Assembly: GCF_004167675.1 (NCBI RefSeq)
Contig: NZ_SEZQ01000002.1
Length of the DNA stretch: 64,000 nucleotides
From: Aliivibrio finisterrensis_A
GTDB taxonomy: Bacteria > Pseudomonadota > Gammaproteobacteria > Enterobacterales > Vibrionaceae
Strand: one strand, 5' to 3'
Positions 1-8,220 of this stretch are shown here, in pieces (position 1 is the stretch's first letter; each line of letters starts with the position of its first letter). The position numbers and the translations under genes were made by a program. The notes below the pieces were generated by a model. That model was not told the DNA's origin. It ran no database searches and worked only from the letters and a program-made list of their open reading frames with translations.

Positions 1-1
1 G

Positions 2-1588
2 CCTAAAATCAGTTATTTCCGAGTTATTGATGGCTGGGATTGGGTCATTGGGACTGGTTTTCATACCAACCGTGTCTCAGCGTTCATTAAAGAAAAAGAA
101 AAAATGTTAGTGACGCAAGGGAATGAAGATCTACTGAAACTCCTAGGATTAACCTTGCCTTTTAGTCTCATTTTAACGTTTTTAACCGTGATCGTTGGTC
201 GTCGTGTATACCGACATTTTGTGACGTTAGAAGGTCAGGTTATAGATGATTTTGAGCGATTAAAATTAAGCAGAAATGAAATGCAGTACATGGCGAAATA
301 CGATCAATTAACCGATTTGCCTAATCGTATGCAGCTTACTGAAAATATAGAAAAATTGATTGCGTTATCAAAATTACAGAATAAGAAAGCCGCGATTGTT
401 TTTGTTGATTTAGATGATTTTAAGCGCATTAATGATCAATACGGACATGCTGCTGGAGATCAATTATTAAAGCAAATAGGTCAACGATTTGAAAGTATTC
501 TTGGAAATCATGATTGTGTTTCTCGATTTGGTGGAGATGAATTCATATTCTGCTTTTCTATGCTAGACAGCCTTGAAGGGGCAAAATGTAAAGTTAGACA
601 AATTCAAACCTTATTCATGACTCCTTTTTTATTGGGTGGTGCCGCTGTTGCTACAAAATGTTCTATTGGGGTATCAATCTACCCTGATCATGGAACTAAC
701 TCCGAAGAATTGATATCAAAAGCAGATATTGTTTTATATAAATCAAAAGAGGAACAAAAGGGCGATGTAATGTTTTATAACGCAGATATTAATCAGCAAG
801 TTCAATATAATACATTACTTGAAAACCAACTAAATCAAGCTGTAAAAAGAAATGAAATCAGTGTGGTTTACCAGCCACAAATCAATACTGAAACACAAGA
901 AATAGAGTCGGTTGAAGCCCTATGTCGTTGGTACAATCCCGAATTAGGCATTGTGTCTCCTCTTGAGTTTATTCCAGTTGCTGAGCGTATTGGTGTTATT
1001 CACGATATAGGTGATTATGTATTCCGTTTAGCATGTAGAGATACACTGGCATTAATGTCTAATGGGGAAAATGCGATAGGGGTTTCTATTAATATCTCAC
1101 CTAAACAATTAGCTCGCCTCGATTTTGAACAACGAGTGATGACAATTGTGCAAGAGTCAGGGATTGATATCGACAGGGTGACATTGGAGATCACGGAGAA
1201 TATTTTTATTGATGATCTTGCGACAGTTTCTCCAGTATTACAAAGACTCAGGGCACAAGGGTTTGGTATTTCTCTAGATGATTTTTGTACTGGGTATTCT
1301 TCACTAAATTACTTAAATAACTTACCTATCAGTGAAATCAAAATAGATCGTTCTTTTGTTGATAAGCTATTAAACAATAAGCAAAGTGATACTTTGGTGA
1401 AAGCGATCATTGCGATCGGATCCTCATGCCAAATGAAGGTTGTAGCAGAGGGAGTTGAAACCCTAGCGCAGCATGAGAAATTAAAAGAATACCACTGCGA
1501 TTTACTGCAAGGGTATTACTTTGATAAACCGTTGAACATTGATGATTTAATTAAACGTTATGCAGATAAACAAATATTGGTGAGTTAA
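2..1588 (+). CDS. Cache-GGDEF-EAL c-di-GMP turnover protein (5' end outside window)
   Basis: The reading frame is open to the left edge, so the gene starts outside the window and the first ATG at 104 is internal. The first ~35 visible residues (DGWDWVIGTGF) match the end of a periplasmic sCache sensor domain. A transmembrane helix follows (LPFSLILTFLTVIVG), then a GGDEF domain with an intact motif (RFGGDEF) and an EAL domain with an intact EAL plus ITEN, DDFxTGYSSL and AEGVET motifs. Both catalytic halves therefore look usable: GGDEF domains make c-di-GMP from GTP and EAL domains hydrolyse it. The usual DDFGTGYSSL is DDFCTGYSSL here. Net activity cannot be read from sequence. It faces acr3 across a bidirectional terminator. 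A c-di-GMP riboswitch lies about 6.5 kb downstream. Confidence 0.93.
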   Translation, partial: PKISYFRVIDGWDWVIGTGFHTNRVSAFIKEKEKMLVTQGNEDLLKLLGLTLPFSLILTFLTVIVGRRVYRHFVTLEGQVIDDFERLKLSRNEMQYMAKYDQLTDLPNRMQLTENIEKLIALSKLQNKKAAIVFVDLDDFKRINDQYGHAAGDQLLKQIGQRFESILGNHDCVSRFGGDEFIFCFSMLDSLEGAKCKVRQIQTLFMTPFLLGGAAVATKCSIGVSIYPDHGTNSEELISKADIVLYKSKEEQKGDVMFYNADINQQVQYNTLLENQLNQAVKRNEISVVYQPQINTETQEIESVEALCRWYNPELGIVSPLEFIPVAERIGVIHDIGDYVFRLACRDTLALMSNGENAIGVSINISPKQLARLDFEQRVMTIVQESGIDIDRVTLEITENIFIDDLATVSPVLQRLRAQGFGISLDDFCTGYSSLNYLNNLPISEIKIDRSFVDKLLNNKQSDTLVKAIIAIGSSCQMKVVAEGVETLAQHEKLKEYHCDLLQGYYFDKPLNIDDLIKRYADKQILVS

Positions 1589-1600
1589 TAAGTGAAAGTA

Positions 1601-1646
1601 AAATGGAGGGTTAGGGTTGAATGATTCAAACATTAACACTCCATTT
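1601..1646. terminator. Bidirectional terminator between c-di-GMP enzyme and acr3
   Basis: Long imperfect inverted repeat: AAATGGAG at 1601-1608 pairs with CTCCATTT at 1639-1646, with further pairing inside (TTGAAT/GATTCAA). It sits between two convergent genes and can serve both. Confidence 0.6.
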
Positions 1647-1669
1647 ATATATTTTTAAAGGGCTATCAT

Positions 1670-2713
1670 TTAAGCGATTGAGCTTGCCTTTTCTTTTCCT
1701 TTCATTCTTAAAGCAACATTAACTAAAGCGATTAAAACTGGAACTTCGATTAGAGGCCCAATAACCCCTGCAAAAGCTTGGTCAGAGTTCAAACCAAATA
1801 CCGCGATAGAAACCGCAATCGCTAGTTCAAAGTTATTTCCCGTTGCTGTAAAAGCGATAGAGGCGTTCTTGTCATAAGGGATCCCCATCTTCTTGCCGAT
1901 AAAGAAACTAGTGAAGAACATTAAGACAAAATAAATAGCCAGTGGAATAGCAATGCGAACCACATCCATTGGAAGCTCAAGGATCATCTCTCCTTTTAAG
2001 CTAAACATAAGTACAATCGTGCCTAGCAGCGCAATCAAGGTGATTGGTGAGATCTTAGGGATGAAAACCGTGTTATACCACTCTTCACCTTTTTTAGAGA
2101 CCAAGATTTTACGGCTTAAAAATCCAGCTAAGAATGGGATACCAAGGTAAATCAGAACACTTTCAGCAATGTCCATCATAGAGATATCAACCACCATGCT
2201 TTCATAACCAAATACTGGTGGTAGCACACTAATGAATAACCACGCCATAAAGCTGTACGTTACGATTTGAAACGCAGAGTTAATCGCAACCAAAGCCGCA
2301 CCATACTCTTTATTACCCTCGCCAATGTCGTTCCAAACTAATACCATGGCAATACAACGGGCTAAACCGATTAAGATAATTCCAACCATGTAACCTGGGT
2401 GATCACCTAAAAAGGTCAAGGCCAGAATAAACATAAGAATTGGGCCGACAATCCAGTTCATAATTAGAGAAAGGGTAATGGCTTGTTTGTCTTTTACGAC
2501 CGTTCCAAGTAAGTTGTAATTCACTTTTGCTAATGGTGGATACATCATTAAGATCAGACCAATAGCTAAAGGAATATTGGTTGTACCGACCGACATAGAT
2601 TCATTCCATTGTGCCACTTGAGGGAACTGGACCCCAAGTAATACACCAATAGCCATAGCGATAAAAATCCACAGTGTTAAATATCTATCTAGAAATCCTA
2701 GTTTAGGTTGCAT
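1670..2713 (-). CDS. acr3: ACR3-family arsenite efflux permease
   Basis: Inner-membrane carrier that exports arsenite (and in some members antimonite) using the proton motive force. The 347 residues contain about ten hydrophobic segments. ACR3 landmarks are present: the conserved Cys in GLARCIAMVLVWN, the NSAFQIVTYSFMAWLF helix, and TATGNNFELAIAV near the C terminus. Length is typical of bacterial ACR3. The start ATG follows an AAGGCGAG ribosome-binding site. It lies downstream of arsR on the same strand with a 175-bp gap that holds its own ArsR-like operator, so it is probably induced by arsenite together with arsR. No arsC reductase is in the window, so arsenate resistance would need one elsewhere. 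The alternative name is arsB of the ACR3 type. Confidence 0.92.
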   Translation of the reverse strand: MQPKLGFLDRYLTLWIFIAMAIGVLLGVQFPQVAQWNESMSVGTTNIPLAIGLILMMYPPLAKVNYNLLGTVVKDKQAITLSLIMNWIVGPILMFILALTFLGDHPGYMVGIILIGLARCIAMVLVWNDIGEGNKEYGAALVAINSAFQIVTYSFMAWLFISVLPPVFGYESMVVDISMMDIAESVLIYLGIPFLAGFLSRKILVSKKGEEWYNTVFIPKISPITLIALLGTIVLMFSLKGEMILELPMDVVRIAIPLAIYFVLMFFTSFFIGKKMGIPYDKNASIAFTATGNNFELAIAVSIAVFGLNSDQAFAGVIGPLIEVPVLIALVNVALRMKGKEKASSIA

Positions 2714-2752
2714 AATCTCGCCTTAGTTTAGGTTGTAAATTCATTAATCGTG

Positions 2753-2770
2753 AATCGTCGAAATTCGATT
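2753..2770. promoter_or_regulatory. ArsR-type operator upstream of acr3
   Basis: 18-bp imperfect palindrome AATCG..CGATT that matches the operator upstream of arsR at 16 of 18 positions. It lies 40 bp before the acr3 start, in the gap between arsR and acr3. Binding by ArsR is inferred. Confidence 0.6.
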
Positions 2771-2888
2771 GAAATAATTAAAAATTATCACGAAGCTTCT
2801 TTCATAACAAAGCTTAAAGTGCCTAGTTTATTTAACGGCTAGGCCATTATGTATTTGTGACAGTGTATCGCTAATAATCGCGTTAGTA

Positions 2889-3224
2889 TTAATCTAAAAT
2901 ACGTTGCGTCAGGTTTTCAAATTGACGAATGCACTCTCGGTTTATGCGATAGCACATTTTGGGTGGTATTGACTCGGCAGTGATAAATCCTGCTTGTTTC
3001 AAAATACGTAAATGCTCAGAAACGGTTGATTGTGCCAAGCCTAATTCAGAGACTAGATCGCTGTTTAGGCAGCCTCCTGCTTTTTCTAGAGCAGATAGAA
3101 TATGTAAAATTCGCACACGTGCAGGATGTGAAAGGGCTTTTGCTAATAGTGCAAATTCTTTCTCTTTTTGAAGATCTTGCGCTGTAGAGCGAAAAGTTGA
3201 AGTATCATTAACATTACAAGTCAT
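2889..3224 (-). CDS. arsR: ArsR-family metalloregulator
   Basis: Small winged-helix repressor, 111 residues from the start chosen here. It would release DNA when it binds arsenite. The winged helix is clear: LSHPARVRILHIL, then the recognition-helix region LGLAQSTVSEHLRILKQAG. The usual ArsR thiol motif ELCVCDL is not present. Cysteines at CLNSD (residue ~49), near the N terminus (TCNV) and near the C terminus (KMCYR, REC) are possible ligands, so the sensing site is of a non-classical type. An earlier in-frame start at 3308 would put the perfect palindromic operator inside the gene. The ATG at 3224 has an AAGGT site upstream and leaves the operator in the promoter, so I prefer it. Confidence 0.88.
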   Translation of the reverse strand: MTCNVNDTSTFRSTAQDLQKEKEFALLAKALSHPARVRILHILSALEKAGGCLNSDLVSELGLAQSTVSEHLRILKQAGFITAESIPPKMCYRINRECIRQFENLTQRILD

Positions 3225-3257
3225 CGTTATTATCTTACCTTTTTTACTGCTCTGAAA

Positions 3258-3281
3258 GTTAATCGTCGAATTGCGATTAAC
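3258..3281. promoter_or_regulatory. ArsR operator in the arsR promoter
   Basis: Perfect inverted repeat: GTTAATCG at 3258-3265 and CGATTAAC at 3274-3281, separated by 8 bp. Its core recurs upstream of acr3. The position 34 bp before the preferred arsR start suggests autoregulation. Confidence 0.65.
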
Positions 3282-3471
3282 TATAGGCGGAGATAAGAAA
3301 GAGATCAAGCCCTGAATTTGACTTATGGAAAATAAACAATAAGTAAAGGCAGCAAAAAAAGAGTGAAGCGCATCAAAAAATCAAATCAATAGACAATAAA
3401 CATTCACAAGTTTTCTACTTAGTGACCGATATAATTTATAGGCGGTTAATTATCCATCAAAGGAAAGAGCA

Positions 3472-3843
3472 ATGATAAGTGGCGTTTCTTCATATCAAAA
3501 TGCAATGACATACAGTAAAGCTGTGCCTTCTACTGCCATGACTGCTAACCCAAGTGTGAAGGTATCTTCAATGGGAAATACGATATCGGTAAGTGATAAC
3601 CAAGTCAGTTTATCAAGTGAAGGAAAGGCCTTATTGTATGCGCTTCAAGATATAGAAAAAGAAAGCCAACTAAACCGTGATTTAAACAAAGACATGGGGG
3701 ACGACGTTGAGTCTTTTGCTCATGGTGCTTTAGGGATGGATCATCCAGATAAAATCGAAGAAGAAAATGACTCTTCTTATTCCGCTGGGCAATACTTGTC
3801 AGCAGCATTAACTGTAGGTGGGGTGTTATTGGCTCTGGTTTGA
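3472..3843 (+). CDS. Small protein of unknown function
   Basis: A 123-residue protein I do not recognise beyond a general resemblance to uncharacterised Vibrio proteins. It starts at ATG behind a good AAAGGAAAG site. The N-terminal half is rich in Ser, Thr and Val (NTISVSDNQVSLSSEGKALL), the middle is charged and acidic, and the C terminus is a short hydrophobic stretch (SAALTVGGVLLALV) that could be a membrane anchor. There is no signal peptide. The next gene begins about 70 bp later on the same strand, so the two may be cotranscribed. Confidence 0.7.
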   Translation: MISGVSSYQNAMTYSKAVPSTAMTANPSVKVSSMGNTISVSDNQVSLSSEGKALLYALQDIEKESQLNRDLNKDMGDDVESFAHGALGMDHPDKIEEENDSSYSAGQYLSAALTVGGVLLALV

Positions 3844-3911
3844 TAATCTATTCTCGTTATTGTGTATTCTTACCTAAACTTAGGTTATCGTTAAGAAAAT
3901 ATACAATAGGT

Positions 3912-4580
3912 ATGATTATGTTGGCTCGATTAGGAATAGCAATACAGGCGATATTAGCAATCTCAATTTTTTATTTGGGGTACACCATTTACGCGTTTAC
4001 TAACTCAGTAAATACCATTGTTGATAGGTATCCTGAATTAATGACTGAGGTAAATAAAACGGCTGATAAATTGGAAATTGATCAATGGCTATTATTGGCT
4101 CAGCACATTGAAGATCTCACTCCTCAAATTTTAACCTTAGTCAGTGAAGTGAAAGATACGGTAAAGGATGTAAATCAGACCGTTGCTTCTGTTGATAATA
4201 AAATTCCACTTATTCTTGATGAAGTTAAGTCCATTCGTACAGAATCATTACCTGATGTGATCACAGTCATGAATGCCGTTAATAAAGAAACTGTGCCTAA
4301 TACTTTGGTTGAATTGAAGAATTATCGTCAACAAGTTTTCCCTAAAGCTTTTGTTGAAAGTAAAGGGTACCGAGTAACAACCATTCCTGCTGTGATTAAA
4401 GAGTCAGAGAGGTTGCGAAAAGAAGTGCCACCAATCATGGCAAAAGCTGATCAAATTATCGATAAGACAGAAGACCTTTCTCAGCAAGCGACTCAAGGTG
4501 CCGTAAAAGGGGTAATAATGTCGCCGTTTAATTTATTAAGAGAAGCGGGAACAGAGATTCAATCTAAAGTTCAGCAGTAG
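3912..4580 (+). CDS. Membrane-anchored coiled-coil protein of unknown function
   Basis: About 222 residues from the preferred start. An upstream in-frame ATG at 3840 would overlap the previous gene and put a polar Arg/Lys-rich stretch ahead of the membrane helix, so 3912 (MIMLARLGI) is more likely. One N-terminal transmembrane helix (IQAILAISIFYLGYTIYAF) is followed by a long charged region with repeated hydrophobic spacing (TVKDVNQTVASVDNKIPLI), typical of a coiled coil or rod on the far side of the membrane. No catalytic motif is visible. It ends just before a terminator-like hairpin. Function unknown. Confidence 0.72.
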   Translation: MIMLARLGIAIQAILAISIFYLGYTIYAFTNSVNTIVDRYPELMTEVNKTADKLEIDQWLLLAQHIEDLTPQILTLVSEVKDTVKDVNQTVASVDNKIPLILDEVKSIRTESLPDVITVMNAVNKETVPNTLVELKNYRQQVFPKAFVESKGYRVTTIPAVIKESERLRKEVPPIMAKADQIIDKTEDLSQQATQGAVKGVIMSPFNLLREAGTEIQSKVQQ

Positions 4581-4592
4581 TAATATTACCTT

Positions 4593-4664
4593 AAATAAAA
4601 ACGCCGTAGAGTATTACCTACGACGTTTTTAGTGTTTATTAAAAGAGACTACAACGTATACCAA
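4593..4664 (+). repeat. Direct repeat copy 1 containing a terminator hairpin
   Basis: Contains an inverted repeat (AAAACGCCGTAG / CTACGACGTTTT) that would end transcription of the preceding gene. The whole ~70 bp, including the downstream AGACTACAAC and CCAAC, closely matches 8575-8643 in the same orientation. There the corresponding end is the 3' coding end plus terminator of the M14 carboxypeptidase gene. Confidence 0.65.
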
Positions 4665-4796
4665 CCCCAATAATTATCTGATCATTATTACTGTTGAATA
4701 GCTACTTATTAGAATTTCGCCTTACTCTTAAGTGATTTTAACAAGCAAGAATGATCAAATACTTATGTAGATTGGTATTAGTTACATTGGTATTAA
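4660..4796 (+). repeat. Dispersed intergenic repeat (MITE-like), copy A
   Basis: Begins TACCAA and ends in two successive ATTGGTA motifs. It shares modules with copies near 8493, 46869 and 59228: AATTATCTGATCATTATTACTG, the CGCCTTACTCTTAAGTGATTTT-like block, and the CAAATACTTATGTAGATTGGTA-like end. It has no coding potential. It occupies most of the 330-bp gap before the protease gene. Confidence 0.65.
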
Positions 4797-4847
4797 TATT
4801 TTATAAAGAGCTGTATTCTCCACGCGTTGTTGTCTAACTGTAAAAAA

Positions 4848-4877
4848 AAAGCCTGTCAGGGTAAACCGACAGGCTTT
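4848..4877 (-). terminator. Terminator of the chitin-binding protease gene
   Basis: Perfect 10-bp stem, AAAGCCTGTC and GACAGGCTTT, with a 10-nt loop. On the minus strand it is followed by a run of T, as in an intrinsic terminator. It lies 34 bp after the protease stop codon. Confidence 0.85.
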
Positions 4878-4910
4878 AGTCACAGAAATAAGGCTATTTT
4901 TCCGTAGAAC

Positions 4911-7900
4911 TTAGTTGCAACTTGTTGCGCCTTTATCTTCCCAGACGTTTGCAACACCTGGTTTTTCACCTTTGGTCCACCATTTGGCTTGCCATTGTCG
5001 GCCATCATGCATAGTTACATCGTTGCCGTTGTATGCGACATCTTTGTTCCAGGCCAGTTGCACATTACTCAATAATTGCCATTGATCAGTGGTTCGTGAT
5101 GGCTTATTCCCCTGAGTCCAGTATTTGGCTTTCCATACTAGGTTATTAAAGCTGACGATATCGCCGCCTGTGTACACGCTAGTAGACTGCCAAGCAGGGT
5201 ATTTAGTTGCGTCAGGATCGTTGCTATTACAGCTATTATCAGCTTCCACTGTAATAATTCGATTCTGTTCGCTAGTATTGCCTTCGCTATCTTGTACTCT
5301 GTAGGTTAGCGTATATTTTCCTGCAATATGACTATCTACACTACCAGCTATGGTGATATTTGCGGTGATATCGCCATCTAAATCATCATTTGCACTAACA
5401 CCATCGCGCGGGTTGAATATATCACCAAAAGCAATGGAAACATCTTCAATACCCTGTAAAACTGGGGCTAATGATGGTGTTGATGAGATATTAATTATCG
5501 CTGTCGAATGAACTTTACCATCAGTCACTAGCACTTCTATTTGCTGATTTGACAGAGCTTTCTTCGGCGTTGCAATGATTACGCTGGCCGTATTCTCTCC
5601 TGACACTAGGTGGTAACCAGTAGGGAGTTTCCATTGGTAGCTAAGCGACATATTGTTTGTCGTAGATACTTGAGCAGTAAGATTAATATTCTGCCCAGGG
5701 AAGTAATTAGTATCACCACTTAATACAACTTGTGGGCCTTTCATAAAACCGGGTGATTGTAATACCTTGACCGATTTGACAATGTTATCAAATACCGTTG
5801 AGTTGCCAACACTGCTATGGCGGGTATAGTAGGTTCCGGTAAAGTTAAGGCCCTCAAAGAAGCGTACCGAATAACCTTGTGGTATGTCATAAGAGGATAG
5901 TTTATTATCAAAACCGAACACAGACATATCAGCGACATCGCTAGAAAATTGTACCATTTCGCCACTTTGGTCGTTTTCTGCATACAGTTTAACTGTGCTG
6001 TAAGGTGCCATCTCTGGAACAACGAGATCAATGTTCATCAATATATTTGATTCCACTGTGTTGTCGCCATGATTTCGTATCTGCATTGGTAAAATACCGC
6101 TGTAATTACCTTTAGCTAAGTGGTTATTTTTAGATGGATGAAACTCAAATTTGAATGTGGCTGGATTTCCATCACTGCACGGCGCGGCTGAGTTTAATGT
6201 TGACTGACGGCCACAACTAACACGATATGCAGTAAGGTTGATCACCTCTTTTTTCATTGTGCTGCGGTTTTCAATTACAACAGGTAGATCAGGAATGGTA
6301 CGATCGCTCCAGGTAAGGTTCACCGGACCTTGCTCTGGGTAGAACAGTACTGTACCTACTCTTTCTTTGCTAGCGGGTTTAGCGAATGTACTTACTGTGT
6401 TGAAATTATTGATACGGAAGGTTTCTATCTCAGCATCAACCAATTCAGGATCAAACGGAGGTTGCATGGGATCAAACCAGTTTGTTGTCATACGGATCAT
6501 TGTATGCTCTACAAGCTGGCCTTGCGCATTATACATATCAAGTGGGATCCAAGCCCGTGAAGCGAGTGATGCAGCTTCGTATGAATTGTATTTTAGCGTG
6601 ACGGTATTCCCGTTATCAATAGCTTTGTTGATCGGGTAGTTAACACCGTTAGATTCTAACCATATTTTAATTGGTAGATTAAGCTCTGCGGCACTGGAAA
6701 CTTCATTGGTGCGTTCATTTAAATATTGCGGATAGACTAATGAGTAGCTATCGTGATGCTCGATAGTGATGTTCGTGTTAGCAAAATACATCGCCCCCAC
6801 ATCAGCTTTGAGGATACCACTATCTTTGAAAGGTGAAAGCGCAATATTGGTTAGTTTTACTTTTGCATCCGTGCCTAGAACAGATACATTTTCAGCGTAA
6901 TCATTTAACCACGGATTTTGTTCGCGCATTACTGATACTTTTACACCGACATTTTTATTGTTAGTGGCAGCTGCATGGACAGCAACCACTTCACCTGATT
7001 TACGATCAAGCACAGGAGAGCCTGAACTGCCTGCTTCTGTATCGCAATTATAAAAGGTGATGGTGTTATTTTCAGAAACAACTTTACAGTCACTGCCGTC
7101 GTCGTGAGTTGTCGCGACTACTGATTTGTGCCATCCTTGTGGGATAGTTAGTGTCTGATCGAGTACTGCGTTATCTTCCGCTAGTTTTAAACCACCAAAT
7201 AAGCGTTTAACTTCAGAGTTATTTAAATCGAATTCATTAATTTTGAAGAAACTGTAATCAGCCTTATGGCCTGCAGAAATCACTTCTGTAACAGGAAGGC
7301 GGATAACATCTTCAAGCTGGGCATCGCCCTCACAATAGCTATGACGGTTATTGAATAAAGCTACCGTACCGGTAATTGGACGTGGTTCTCCGATCACATG
7401 TTCGTTAGTTAAAAATAAATTGCCAGAGCCAATAGAGGAAGCGGAGCCTAAGTTACCGCCGCCTTCAAGCGCCAACGCACTGCGCCCCCAAGTAAAAATG
7501 TCACTACCTTCATGGCAGACGAGACGAGTACGGTTATCTGCGCCAACGAATGCACGATCTTGTCGCGTCATGCTTGTTGCATTGTCAGTATATACTAATT
7601 TATCGATTGCTAAGTGAGCGTTTTTATTTAGCTCTATACCTTTTGGCAATGTCACAGATATGATAAAGCCGCCAGTTTGCGGCAGATAAAGATTATGTTC
7701 GCCATCGCTGATGCGGTATTTAGTATAAAGCACTTCACCTGTAATACTGCGAACTGTTAAGGCAACGTCAGCCGGGAGGTTTTTGGCTTGAACGATGATG
7801 TGCTTAAAGTTAGCGTTGTTATCATTGTCAAATTGGAAGTTTTTGTTATATATACCAGGTTGACCGGCTAATAAATCCATATCAATGATTTTATCATTGA

Positions 7901-7958
7901 ATTCAGTCGCGTAAACGCTAGTTGATAGTAGTGAGGCGAGAAGTGTTCTTTTAAACAT
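4911..7958 (-). CDS. Secreted trypsin-like serine protease with C-terminal chitin-binding modules
   Basis: A 1015-residue exported protein with a signal peptide at residues 1-17 (cleavage near VYA-TE). The protease domain spans roughly 130-360. It has a chymotrypsin-fold triad: His187 in TNEHVIG, Asp234 in KADYSFF, and Ser312 in GSSGSPVLD. The GSSGSP form resembles glutamyl endopeptidase-type S1 enzymes. After it come a beta-rich region, a stretch around 660-740 that resembles a beta/gamma-crystallin-like fold (tentative), a PKD-like domain (~745-830), an Ig-like DUF5011-type domain (APVLQGIEDVSI to RIITVE), and two tandem CBM5/12-type chitin-binding modules (WKAKYWTQGNKPS and WQAKWWTKGEKPG). 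The family logic is a protease tethered to chitin or similar glycans. The gene has its own terminator and a long leader holding a c-di-GMP-I riboswitch. The ribosome-binding site is weak, which fits control at the leader. Confidence 0.9.
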   Translation of the reverse strand: MFKRTLLASLLSTSVYATEFNDKIIDMDLLAGQPGIYNKNFQFDNDNNANFKHIIVQAKNLPADVALTVRSITGEVLYTKYRISDGEHNLYLPQTGGFIISVTLPKGIELNKNAHLAIDKLVYTDNATSMTRQDRAFVGADNRTRLVCHEGSDIFTWGRSALALEGGGNLGSASSIGSGNLFLTNEHVIGEPRPITGTVALFNNRHSYCEGDAQLEDVIRLPVTEVISAGHKADYSFFKINEFDLNNSEVKRLFGGLKLAEDNAVLDQTLTIPQGWHKSVVATTHDDGSDCKVVSENNTITFYNCDTEAGSSGSPVLDRKSGEVVAVHAAATNNKNVGVKVSVMREQNPWLNDYAENVSVLGTDAKVKLTNIALSPFKDSGILKADVGAMYFANTNITIEHHDSYSLVYPQYLNERTNEVSSAAELNLPIKIWLESNGVNYPINKAIDNGNTVTLKYNSYEAASLASRAWIPLDMYNAQGQLVEHTMIRMTTNWFDPMQPPFDPELVDAEIETFRINNFNTVSTFAKPASKERVGTVLFYPEQGPVNLTWSDRTIPDLPVVIENRSTMKKEVINLTAYRVSCGRQSTLNSAAPCSDGNPATFKFEFHPSKNNHLAKGNYSGILPMQIRNHGDNTVESNILMNIDLVVPEMAPYSTVKLYAENDQSGEMVQFSSDVADMSVFGFDNKLSSYDIPQGYSVRFFEGLNFTGTYYTRHSSVGNSTVFDNIVKSVKVLQSPGFMKGPQVVLSGDTNYFPGQNINLTAQVSTTNNMSLSYQWKLPTGYHLVSGENTASVIIATPKKALSNQQIEVLVTDGKVHSTAIINISSTPSLAPVLQGIEDVSIAFGDIFNPRDGVSANDDLDGDITANITIAGSVDSHIAGKYTLTYRVQDSEGNTSEQNRIITVEADNSCNSNDPDATKYPAWQSTSVYTGGDIVSFNNLVWKAKYWTQGNKPSRTTDQWQLLSNVQLAWNKDVAYNGNDVTMHDGRQWQAKWWTKGEKPGVANVWEDKGATSCN

Positions 7959-7969
7959 TCGAAAATTCT

Positions 7970-8002
7970 TTATTGAGTTAAATTATTCAATAAGGCAAAC
8001 CA
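7970..8002 (-). promoter_or_regulatory. Candidate expression platform of the riboswitch
   Basis: On the minus strand the segment TGGTTTGCCTT (8002-7992) is the exact reverse complement of AAGGCAAACCA (8218-8208) in the 5' part of the aptamer, so an 11-bp long-range helix would compete with aptamer folding. Right after it, TTATTGA (7993-7987) can pair with TCAATAA (7976-7970) in a hairpin just ahead of the start codon. The mechanism is inferred. Confidence 0.5.
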
Positions 8003-8139
8003 AGCTTGAACCAGTACAAAGAGGAGTTAATATTCGGTATGATAAAATCTGAACACAAGATTATTGTGTTTAGAATTGTGATCGCATTGCACGTAAAAAG
8101 CGATATGCGTAACATTTTTGCTTAATTAATCAGTATGTA

Positions 8140-8220
8140 CTTATGGTATCCCCGCTATCTTAGAAAGTATCCCTTAGATCGGAAGCTTTGCGTCCCAGCA
8201 TTTCTACTGGTTTGCCTTTA
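8140..8220 (-). ncRNA. c-di-GMP-I (GEMM-I) riboswitch aptamer
   Basis: The minus strand reads, in order: GGCAAACC, a short GAAA-type hairpin (AGTAGAAATGCT), the invariant GGGACGCAAAGC, TTCCGATCTAAGG, a second variable arm, then ATAGCGGGGATACC. This is the same order of conserved blocks as in the V. cholerae Vc1/Vc2 c-di-GMP riboswitches (GGCAAACC, GAAA loop, GGGACGCAAAGC, CCGGCCUAA, GGUAGCGGGGUUACC). The aptamer ends about 180 nt before the protease ATG on the same strand. The second arm looks shorter and weaker than in Vc2. In V. cholerae the related Vc1 element precedes the chitin-adhesin gene gbpA, which parallels the chitin-binding modules here. Confidence 0.88.

Noticed and set aside
2693..2738. 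13-bp direct repeat CAACCTAAACTA(A)GG across the acr3 start codon
   Set aside because: Probably a small local duplication; it does not form an operator or structure and is explained by codons plus ribosome site.
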